This document shows, piece after piece, positions 43,339 through 49,545 of a stretch of DNA of 49,545 nt. The stretch's first letter is position 1, and every line of letters begins with the position of its first letter. The notes under the pieces are model-generated. The model saw only the letters and a list, made by a program, of their open reading frames with translations. It searched no databases and was not told where the DNA came from. This DNA comes from JAWXCM01 sp034408745 (GTDB taxonomy: Bacteria; Acidobacteriota; Terriglobia; Bryobacterales; Bryobacteraceae): contig JAWXCM010000090.1 of assembly GCA_034408745.1 (NCBI GenBank), positions 1 through 49,545 of the forward strand, in the 5' to 3' direction. A program made the translations under genes and the position numbers.

Positions 43339-44892
43339 ATGCGACGGGAACACCTCATCCTCTGCCTTTTGCTGCAAGCCGTGACAGCGCTGCGCGCCGG
43401 CACCCTGCAGGGCGTGGTCGTCGAGCATTCCACCGGGCGCGCACTCTCCCGCACCGCCGTCTTCCTAACACCGGTTCCCGCGACAGCATCTTCGGACTCC
43501 CAGGCCGCGAAACCTGTCGCGACCCGAACCGGAACGGGTGGGCAATTCAACCTGCTGTCGATCCCGCCGGGCATGTATCTCCTCACCGCCACGCGCGACG
43601 GCTTCTTCCCTGGCGCGTACGGACAGCGACTCCCAGCCGGACGCGGCGCACCCATTGTGGTCACCGCCGCCTCTCAGTTCTTCGCCGAGATCCGCCTCCG
43701 TCATAGAGGCGCCGTTACCGGCCGCGTGCTCGATGAAAACGGCGTGGGCATGCCGCGAGTCCCGGTAGTGGCCTGCCGCGCACGCATGCCTCTGCGCTCA
43801 GCAGGGCAGGGCACTGCCGACGACCGCGGCGTCTACCGAATCCCGGGGCTCGAGCCCGGCAAGTACTGGGTTCGATCAGCCTCACATGCGCTCGAAGACG
43901 GCAGCACCTGGCTTCCCTCCTTCGCGCCGCAGGGACATGAAATCCGCGATGCCCGCATATTTCCGGTGACCGTCGATGCGGACACGGCGTACGCGGACGT
44001 CAGCCCAATCGGCGGCCAGCTGTTGCCGGTAAGCGGCAAAGTGACCTGCGACCATGCGGGCGAGGTGGTAGTGACGCTGTCATCCGATACCGGTCAGCAG
44101 ATCGCCAGAACAACCTGCAGCCCATCCGGCCCTGGCGGGTTCCTGTTTCCGGGAGTTCCCGTCGGCTTATACGAGTTATTCGGAACATTTCAGGATAATT
44201 CCGGCGCCGCATTTATTGAATTAACCGTCGGCGGAAGAACCGGCGCCGACCTGCCGCTGGCCGACCCTCCGCAAATAAGCATGGAAACGCGAATGAGCGG
44301 CTCCTTCGAACTGGCCAAAGTCCCGATCAAACTTCTCGCGCGGCGGCAGAACCTTGCCGAATCGGGTCCGGTTTTTGAGATCACCGGAAAAGAAGGGGTA
44401 ATTCCGCCAGGCTACTGGGAATTGCGGGCCACCGCGCCACCGGGATACTACGTCCACTCCATCAGCCCCACACGCAGCGTCGTCCTGGGGAGACGTCGCG
44501 GCGGGACATCGTCGTCGGACTGGTTCGAGTTCTTTATCCCCCCGCGCGTTGTGGGCAATATCCGGGTTCTGCTCGCACGCGATGCCGCCCGCGTGGAAGG
44601 CAAGGTGGTGATGCCGGACGGCAAACCCGTGCCGGGCGCGCCCGTGTTTTTGTGGCCCGTTGCCGAATCGGCGCGCCGATCGCTGAAGGGAGTTCCGCAG
44701 ACGCTCAGCGCCGCCGATGGATCGTGGTCCTTTGAGAATCTTCCCCCCGGCGAATACCGGCCGCTCGCCACCTTCGACGTATCCGAAATCGAGGACGAAG
44801 AAATGCTGGAAACCAGCCGGGCCCCGGTCACCAACGCACGCGCACTCCAGACGACGTCCCTCGACATCCCCCTCTGGACCGCGCCGTACTAA
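43339..44892 (+). CDS. Secreted carboxypeptidase-regulatory-like repeat protein
   Basis: A 517-residue protein with a signal peptide (MRREHLILCLLLQAVTALRA) and several carboxypeptidase regulatory-like (CarboxypepD_reg / Cna-B-like) domains: LQGVVVEHSTGRALSRTAVF; GAVTGRVLDENGVGMPRVPV; KVVMPDGKPVPGAPVFLWP. Each contains the typical P-G-x-Y turn (IPPGMYLLTATRDGFF; LEPGKYWVRSASH; LPPGEYRPLATFD). Such repeats are extracellular binding or spacer domains in Acidobacteria; no catalytic domain is visible. Function unknown. Confidence 0.8.
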   Translation: MRREHLILCLLLQAVTALRAGTLQGVVVEHSTGRALSRTAVFLTPVPATASSDSQAAKPVATRTGTGGQFNLLSIPPGMYLLTATRDGFFPGAYGQRLPAGRGAPIVVTAASQFFAEIRLRHRGAVTGRVLDENGVGMPRVPVVACRARMPLRSAGQGTADDRGVYRIPGLEPGKYWVRSASHALEDGSTWLPSFAPQGHEIRDARIFPVTVDADTAYADVSPIGGQLLPVSGKVTCDHAGEVVVTLSSDTGQQIARTTCSPSGPGGFLFPGVPVGLYELFGTFQDNSGAAFIELTVGGRTGADLPLADPPQISMETRMSGSFELAKVPIKLLARRQNLAESGPVFEITGKEGVIPPGYWELRATAPPGYYVHSISPTRSVVLGRRRGGTSSSDWFEFFIPPRVVGNIRVLLARDAARVEGKVVMPDGKPVPGAPVFLWPVAESARRSLKGVPQTLSAADGSWSFENLPPGEYRPLATFDVSEIEDEEMLETSRAPVTNARALQTTSLDIPLWTAPY

Positions 44893-45195
44893 GCGTGAGC
44901 ATTCGATCATGCAGGTCCGACCGTCAGCATTATCTGGCGTGATAGTCACCTGGCACGGTCGTCGACAGGATCACTCTACCCTTGGCGACATCACTCTACC
45001 CTTCGCGACTTTGCGGGTCTGGTGGACCTCCGGCCATGGCGGAGAGCGATTTTCTACCAGCCATCCGCTTGTGCGAGCTGTTTGTCACAATCCCCAACCC
45101 TGGTTTCGACTGTTCAGTCATCATGAAGGCAGAGGAACCGAGCCAATGCAGGACATGGGTTTGAAAACTAGACGACGATCGAGCAAGGCACGAAT
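44893..45195. other. Intergenic region upstream of the LytS-like kinase
   Basis: There is no protein-like reading frame. It holds the 20-bp tandem repeats at 44970-45009 and is the only upstream region of the kinase-regulator pair, so a promoter is expected here, but no clear -10/-35 was seen. Confidence 0.5.
44970..45009. repeat. Two 20-bp tandem direct repeats
   Basis: ATCACTCTACCCTTGGCGAC is followed immediately by the same sequence with one change (G to C at base 15). The 20-bp period is close to the two helical turns between LytTR half-sites. It lies 187 bp upstream of the kinase, so it is a candidate site for the LytTR regulator encoded next. Confidence 0.6.
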
Positions 45196-46225
45196 ATGAG
45201 AAGGTACTGGACGTATCAGCTGGCCGGCTGGCTCGGGTATTCCGCGGTCGGAATCACGATCAACCTACTTAGCGGCGATTCTCCTGGGCCGTTGATTGCA
45301 ACCCATATGATTTTGGTGTCATGCGGCATCTGGCTAACCCATCTCTTTCGCGGCGAGATCCGCCAACGGCGGCGCCCGGATCAGCCGATCAGCAGCCTTT
45401 GGCCGATCCTGTTGACTGGTACCGTCTGTATCAGCGCGATCCTCGCCGCCCTTGTCATCGGGGCCAATATCGTTCTTACTCGTGGCACGTGGGATGTGGT
45501 GGCAGTCACGGCGTTGTGGTGGGGAATGCTACTTGCTACGGGAGTCTGGACGCTTCTGTACGTGCGATTCTCCGAACGCCGTGGTCATACCGAAAGGGAG
45601 AATGTTTTACAGCTGTCGCTTCGCGAAGCGCAATTGCGCGCGCTCGAATCGCAAATAAATCCCCATTTCTTGTTCAACTGTCTCAACTCGATTCGGGCGC
45701 TCGTTGAGATCGACCCGGTCCGTGCCCAGGACATGCTGACGAGGCTTTCCAACGTGCTGCGAAATAGTTTACGCCTCGATCATCAGCATACAGTGGCGCT
45801 GTCGGAAGAAGTCGAAGCCGTTTCGGACTATCTGGCTCTTGAGACTGTTCGATTCGCAGACAGGTTAGACTCAACTGTGAATATTGAGGAATCCGCCCGC
45901 AGGTGTCCAATCCCGCCAATGGTCCTCCAGACGCCTGGTTGAGAACGCCATCAAACACGGCATTGGCCGTGTCGCTGGGAGAGGTCATCTGGCAATCCAG
46001 GCGTCGATTCAGGAAGGCATCTTGCTGCTCGCCGTCGAGAACACCGGCACATTGAGCCAGGCCAATAAGGACTCACCGCAGCTTGGACTAAAGAACATCC
46101 GGGAGCGTCTGAGGCTGCTTTACGGCGATCGAGCCAGGCTGCGGCTGGAAGAGCATGAGGGCCGCGTCAAGGCAACTGTCGCGATAGAGTTGCGAGGCAG
46201 GGCACATGAAAGCAGTCCTTGTTGA
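45196..46225 (+). pseudogene. LytS/YehU-type sensor histidine kinase, frameshifted
   Basis: Three to four transmembrane segments in residues 1-125, then the His-kinase domain: LREAQLRALESQINPHFLFN (phosphoacceptor His157) and DYLALETVRFADRL. At IPPMVLQT (near 45933) one extra C shifts the frame; the ATP-binding part continues in another frame (LVENAIKHGIGRVAGRGHLA; LGLKNIRERLRLLYG) to a stop at 46225. Removing the extra base restores the family sequence MVLQTLVENAIKHG. It overlaps the response regulator gene by 20 bp. As read, the ATP-binding half cannot be made from the first start. Confidence 0.85.
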
Positions 46226-46895
46226 CGACGAAGAACTTGCCCGATTTGAATTGCGGAGATTGCTTCGGGCGCATCCTGAAATTGAAATCGTCGGTGAAGC
46301 TAAGGACGGCGAGGAAGCACTCCGCCTGACCGAGGAGGCGGTACCCGACATCTTGTTCCTGGACATTCAGATGCCAGGCATGACGGGGTTCGACCTTTTA
46401 GAAAGGATCAATGGCGATCTTCCAGCGATTATCTTCACGACTGCCTTTGACCAGCACGCCATCAAGGCCTTCGAGGTAAATGCGCTCGATTATCTACTCA
46501 AGCCAATCTCGCCGCAACGGCTTTCCGTAGCGTTGGGGCGGTTGAGTCCCCGACGGCCCACAAATCGACTTTCGCAAGTGTTCGTGCGCGATGGAGATCG
46601 ATGTTGGATCGTTCGTCTGCCGGACATCTTCCTGCTCGAATCTGAGGGGAACTATACCCGCGTGTGCTTTGGCGCCGAACGCCCACTCATCCGCCGATCC
46701 CTCAACTCGCTTGAGCAACAGTTGGATCGGCAGATGTTCTTTCGAGCCAATCGCCGACAAATCTTGAACCTGAACTGGATCGAAACTACCCATCTCGCGA
46801 TCGGCGGTGGATTGTTGGTAAGGCTTAAGGACACGACGGAGGTTGAATTGTCACGTCGACAGGCTGACGAACTGAAGGCACGGCTCAGCCTTTGA
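46206..46895 (+). CDS. LytTR-family response regulator
   Basis: A 229-residue protein: receiver domain (residues 1-115; LVDDEELARF acidic pocket, phosphoacceptor D53 in ILFLDIQMPG, TTAFDQHA, LDYLLKPIS) and a LytTR DNA-binding domain (about 125-229; ESEGNYTRVCF, MFFRANRRQILNLNWI, LSRRQADELK). It would be phosphorylated by the kinase encoded directly upstream. LytTR proteins bind tandem direct repeats near the promoters of their targets, and a 20-bp tandem repeat is at 44970-45009. Start ATG 46206. The gene looks intact. Confidence 0.9.
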   Translation: MKAVLVDDEELARFELRRLLRAHPEIEIVGEAKDGEEALRLTEEAVPDILFLDIQMPGMTGFDLLERINGDLPAIIFTTAFDQHAIKAFEVNALDYLLKPISPQRLSVALGRLSPRRPTNRLSQVFVRDGDRCWIVRLPDIFLLESEGNYTRVCFGAERPLIRRSLNSLEQQLDRQMFFRANRRQILNLNWIETTHLAIGGGLLVRLKDTTEVELSRRQADELKARLSL

Positions 46896-46967
46896 ACAGA
46901 CGCCGCCCTACAAACCGGATTGCCAGCCTGGCTTCCGCAAAACAGCCCAGGGATCTTCGATCCAGGC

Positions 46968-47159
46968 TTAACCTGGCGGATCTGGAATTGAAAGCCGGTG
47001 GCATATTCGCGTTGCAAGCAAGTTCGCGAGCTCGACATGGCGAGGAACGGCCTCAGCATGACCAGTCTGCGGGTTCTCCCAAAGGGAGTGCTCCTTTCCT
47101 TCTCGCCGTATCACGCAGCCGTGGCGCCGCAGGTGGCGGAGCAAGGTGTCGCGCTTCAT
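46968..47159 (-). CDS. hicA: HicA-type toxin
   Basis: A 63-residue protein starting at ATG 47159 inside the upstream antitoxin's last codons (4-bp overlap). MKRDTLLRHLRRHGCVIRRE, then H-S-L-W-E-N and AVPRHVELANLLATRICHRL match the HicA double-stranded RNA-binding fold; the His in KEHSL is the expected catalytic residue. HicA toxins cleave mRNA. The order hicB-hicA is less usual than hicA-hicB but known. Intact. Confidence 0.82.
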   Translation of the reverse strand: MKRDTLLRHLRRHGCVIRREGKEHSLWENPQTGHAEAVPRHVELANLLATRICHRLSIPDPPG

Positions 47160-47380
47160 CCAACTACAACGAGTTCTTGCTCGGCCTCGGGGGAAAGGGA
47201 TCGCAGCGACTCTTCCCGCCGATGTTCGAGAATGAGGGAAATTGCCTCCCGGAGATTCGCAAGACATTCGTTTCGTGTGGCGCCCTGCCCATTCGCACCC
47301 GGAACCTCAGCGCAGTAGGCAATGTGCCAGGGGCCGTCCTGCTCCACTACCGCTGTAAACTCGTTGCGCACAATACCCAC
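47156..47380 (-). CDS. hicB: HicB-type antitoxin
   Basis: A 74-residue protein from GTG 47380. FTAVVEQDGPWHIAYCAEVP, then NECLANLREAISLIL is a typical UPF0150/HicB partial RNase-H-like fold (AYCAEVPG matches the family's x-x-CPEVPG). The extra DNA-binding domain of full-length HicB is missing, so it is the short form. It overlaps hicA by 4 bp. Confidence 0.8.
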   Translation of the reverse strand: MGIVRNEFTAVVEQDGPWHIAYCAEVPGANGQGATRNECLANLREAISLILEHRREESLRSLSPEAEQELVVVG

Positions 47381-47440
47381 AGTCTACCGCCATGAATTGC
47401 TGTTGCGCCGATGGCTCCCGCGTAACGGCGATCTCGTCCG

Positions 47441-47652
47441 CTAAAGATCCTCTGGTCGAAGCCCCGTCTCCTTCGAAATCTCGCGAGCGCGGCAGGTCCG
47501 ACATCCTCACTGTCGTGAAAACAGAACGTGAAATTCTGCCATCCTGGGCGTTGCAGCTTTCGATGTGATCCGACCTGCTTCTTGAGCGTCCAGCCCAAAC
47601 GTAGCAAAGCGGCGTAAACTCGCTTTGCCCTGGTCGCGCTCCAAACGCTCAT
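47441..47652 (-). pseudogene. hicA: Second HicA-type toxin, frameshifted
   Basis: From ATG 47652 the protein reads MSVWSATRAKRVYAALLRLG, then WTLKKQVGSHRKLQRPGW and FHDSEDVGPAALAR, with the catalytic-His context GSHRKL. Near 47481-47492 the frame is lost; another frame continues AREISKETGLRPEDL to TAG 47441, the usual HicA ending. Only a single-base indel separates them. As read it lacks the C-terminal helix. Confidence 0.72.
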
Positions 47653-47863
47653 GCTGCGAAGAAGACGCGAAGAGGCTCTGGAACCTCCTCACCGCTCTCG
47701 ATCATATCCGCCAGCACCTGAAGAGCAATCGTCCAACCTTCCGGACAGCCTCGATTTCGGTGCCGCCGTATGCCATCACGCCGGGAAGGTCAGGTACGGA
47801 GGCGAGAATCCTCCCGTCATCTTCTCGATCAATTTCGACGCAAATTGGCTCGATGCTGACCAT
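47649..47863 (-). pseudogene. hicB: Second HicB-type antitoxin, frameshifted
   Basis: ATG 47863 starts MVSIEPICVEIDREDDGRIL, then ASVPDLPGVMAYGGTEIEAV, a typical HicB head. Near 47731-47735 one base appears lost; the other frame continues TIALQVLADMIESGEEVPEP and LRVFFAA to TGA at 47649, overlapping the toxin start by 4 bp. A single missing A would turn GTTGGACG back into the family's V-E-T. Both genes of this pair are broken by single-base lesions. Confidence 0.72.
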
Positions 47864-48450
47864 GGCAACTCTTAGTTTACCGAATTCCACCCACAAAACG
47901 GAGCAGGGTAAAGGAATCCGCCCGGCTGACCGCAGATTTAGAACATACTCAATCGCTCGGTTGTGCAACGAACCGCCACACCTTCGATTTGCTGTGGTGT
48001 GAGCGTTGCTGAATGTATTGCGCTGAGATATGGCCTGGCAACAGGTATTCCCAACGGAGATTCTCACCGTCCGGCTTCCCTGACACCCATGGCTTATATG
48101 TTCGCTGACCGATCTGCCGGATGCCAGCGATTCGACGATCGTACAGACAGACGGTTACTCGCATTCCGCTGATGCACGAGCTCGGTGACCGGCGCCTGAG
48201 CATCCCGCACGGGCACGGTTGGGGCGGACGGAACATTCAGTGCGTCACCAGGTTCGAGGCGCACGAACGGACAGCAACATGGCTCCGGCAGGAGCGTGTT
48301 TCGGTGCATCCCGGCACCACCGCTTCGGCAAAGGATGGCAAAATCCGAAGTCCGCGTTGCCCTGCAGGAAAGGTAACCCGACTCCTGCCGGGTTGTAGTC
48401 TTCAGACGGGGGCGACTGGCCTGCTATCAGTGTCGCAAGGAACTTCAGTC
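47864..48450. other. Gene-free stretch
   Basis: About 590 bp on both strands without a protein-like frame, RNA gene or repeat that I can support. The nearest recognisable genes are hicB (right of it on the minus strand in reading direction) and the RhuM fragment. Confidence 0.45.
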
Positions 48451-48968
48451 TCAATCGTTATCGGTCCTTTTGCGGTCATGTAGCCGCTCCAGGCCCTTCA
48501 CAGCCTCCTCGGAGTGCCCATCAACGCGCCGGAGGTAAAGCTTTGCCGTCCCGAAGTCGGCGCGCTTCGGTGTCGCTCCGGTCCATAATTTAAGTCCCAT
48601 GTGGGGCCGCTCCGCATCCGCCCGCCGTTCGATGATCTCAGCAGCCGTCTGGCCATGTGCCGCCAGTGCGTCTTGTTCTGAACCACTGCGAAGGACTTCT
48701 GAGATGCCTCTGTGCTCGGGTCACAATCGACGATTGTGGAACAGATATCGAGCACCTTGCGCCAGAACACGCGCTCCGAGGACCGAATGTCTCGAATGCG
48801 CTCCAGCAGTTCGTCAAAGTAGCCACCGCCGCCGGCCTGCTTCAGCCGCCCGTCGTCCATGGTGAAGCCCTTGACCAGGTACTCCTCCAGTCGCGCCGTC
48901 GCCCACTGCCGGAACTGCGTGCCGCGAGGGGAGCGGACGCGATAGCCTGCCGCGAGAATCGGCGGCAA
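48451..48968 (-). pseudogene. RhuM-family protein, truncated and frameshifted
   Basis: The frame from about 48968 reads ILAAGYRVRSPRGTQFRQWA, then TARLEEYLVKGFTMDDGRLK and YFDELLERIRDIRSSERVFW with RKVLDI, the well-known centre of RhuM family proteins. The N-terminal DNA-binding-like part is missing. Near 48662-48666 a base is lost: one frame ends in arginine-rich noise, another continues AAHGQTAAEIIERRADAERP and HMGLKLW to TGA 48451. RhuM genes are accessory and often linked to restriction or mobile DNA. Confidence 0.72.
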
Positions 48969-49139
48969 ACTGGCGCCGAAGTCCAGTGAACGAAGGATCC
49001 GTTTCGCCGGCATTTTCTGAAGCGCGGTGCGATGGGGAATCCGCGGACTAATCAGCTCGTGGCAGCGTCCGCACCGTTCGCCATAAGTGCCCTCAGGCGT
49101 GACCGCCACAAAGACAGCAGGGCACTGCGTCAACAGCAA
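48969..49139 (-). pseudogene. Cytochrome c fragment fused to the RhuM remnant
   Basis: Upstream of the RhuM part, in the same frame, is YGERCGRCHELISPRIPHRT with the C-x-x-C-H haem site, followed by ALQKMPAKRILRSLDFG. This is the N-terminal part of a PQQ-type or related exported cytochrome (family members have RC-x-x-CHE ... KMPAxRIL). It begins with a hydrophobic LLLLLTQCPAVFVAV, a signal-like stretch, but no ATG; TTG 49139 is the first usable start. The homology stops at the point where RhuM begins, so the frame is a chimera. Confidence 0.6.
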
Positions 49140-49185
49140 CAGTAAGAAACTACTCTTGTCCGGATATGAATGTCCGATAAGGCGA

Positions 49186-49545
49186 GTGAGGTTGCCTGCT
49201 TTGCTTTGCCCTCATTGTGGCGCTCGTGACCCCTGTCGCATCGCGCGCTATGGGCTCCTGGATATGGTTCATTCGTGGATCGGTCGATGGCCCTGTCGCT
49301 GTCGAGCCTGCCAGCGAAAGTTCTACAGTGTCCTCCGGCGTGTCACCCGAAGCACCTTGAATGAACCACGACCGGCGGCGATGCCTCCCAGCGGGTTGAA
49401 GGTGGACTGTCGGAAGATGGCTGAGGTGCCAAGCGCGGCCGTTCTGGTCCGTGCGGAATCCAGCGAACAGTTGACCCATATTCTTCTCGCTCTGTCAAAG
49501 GCTGTGGAGGACGAACAGCAACGCTCGTGTACGCATGTTCGAAGC
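49186..49545 (+). CDS. Zinc-ribbon protein, 3' end outside window
   Basis: An open frame of 120 codons reaches the right edge without a stop. From GTG 49186 (or TTG 49156) it reads VRLPALLCPHCGARDPCRIA, then RYGLLDMVHSWIGRWPCRCR with ACQRKFYS: two C-x-x-C pairs flanking a Trp-rich helix. Similar two-knuckle small proteins are common in Acidobacteria. The C-terminus beyond about residue 50 is not recognised. DNA or RNA binding is possible but unproven. Confidence 0.55.
   Translation, partial: MRLPALLCPHCGARDPCRIARYGLLDMVHSWIGRWPCRCRACQRKFYSVLRRVTRSTLNEPRPAAMPPSGLKVDCRKMAEVPSAAVLVRAESSEQLTHILLALSKAVEDEQQRSCTHVRS

Noticed and set aside
44970..45009. CRISPR-like array
   Set aside because: Only two adjacent copies without spacers, and no cas gene nearby.

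Overview
The window looks like an accessory stretch of an Acidobacteriota chromosome, most like the Solibacteres/Bryobacteraceae group. No taxonomic marker gene is present. The inference rests on a high-G+C background and on a typical gene mix: a large TonB-dependent receptor with a carboxypeptidase-regulatory plug, an orphan duplicated MacB/FtsX permease, a DUF1501 plus DUF1549/DUF1553 pair, a TIGR02999-type ECF sigma factor beside a TPR Ser/Thr kinase, a CehA/McbA-like metallohydrolase and a Trx/PDZ candidate selenoprotein.

Layout. 1-2402 is the 5' part of a secreted FN3 plus glycosidase-like protein that runs off the left edge. 2445-5414 is a decayed DUF2231-Rieske gene split by about 2.2 kb that carries a higBA toxin-antitoxin pair. 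5439-15864 is mostly ordinary: a polytopic membrane protein, a glutaryl-CoA-dehydrogenase-like enzyme, a small membrane protein, a Nudix hydrolase, a molybdopterin-binding oxidoreductase subunit, the DUF1501/DUF1549 pair and an outer-membrane barrel. 15868-17434 is a fresh, transposase-less IS-like element with matched inverted ends and an 8-bp target duplication, carrying two passenger genes. 17433-33569 holds an exported methyltransferase, a pilin, a TPR protein, a broken permease, a TIM-barrel protein, a HipA-like/DUF3037 pair, an OprB-like porin, a PHP-type metallohydrolase, the TonB receptor, a DUF3309 peptide, a DsbA-like protein and an unknown. 33618-35434 is a two-gene redox operon whose first gene has an in-frame UGA in a Cys-x-x-UGA context followed by a SECIS-like hairpin. 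35468-40930 is a sigma factor - kinase - unknown - haem-protein operon. 41170-49545 is again rearranged: a multiply broken secreted protein, small genes, a LytS/LytTR pair whose kinase is frameshifted, two tandem hicBA modules (one frameshifted in both genes), a cytochrome/RhuM chimera, and a zinc-ribbon gene leaving the right edge.

How it works together. Most intact genes are envelope functions: import (TonB receptor, porin), secretion, periplasmic redox (candidate selenoprotein, DsbD-alpha-like protein, DsbA-like protein) and signalling. Toxin-antitoxin modules, the IS-like element and several fossils mark three hotspots (about 2.4-5.4, 15.9-17.4 and 41-49.5 kb). Many lesions are single-nucleotide indels, so part of the decay could be sequencing or assembly error, but two genes also carry deletions or nonsense codons. 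The standout observations are the candidate selenoprotein operon and the transposase-less mobile element with its unknown cargo.
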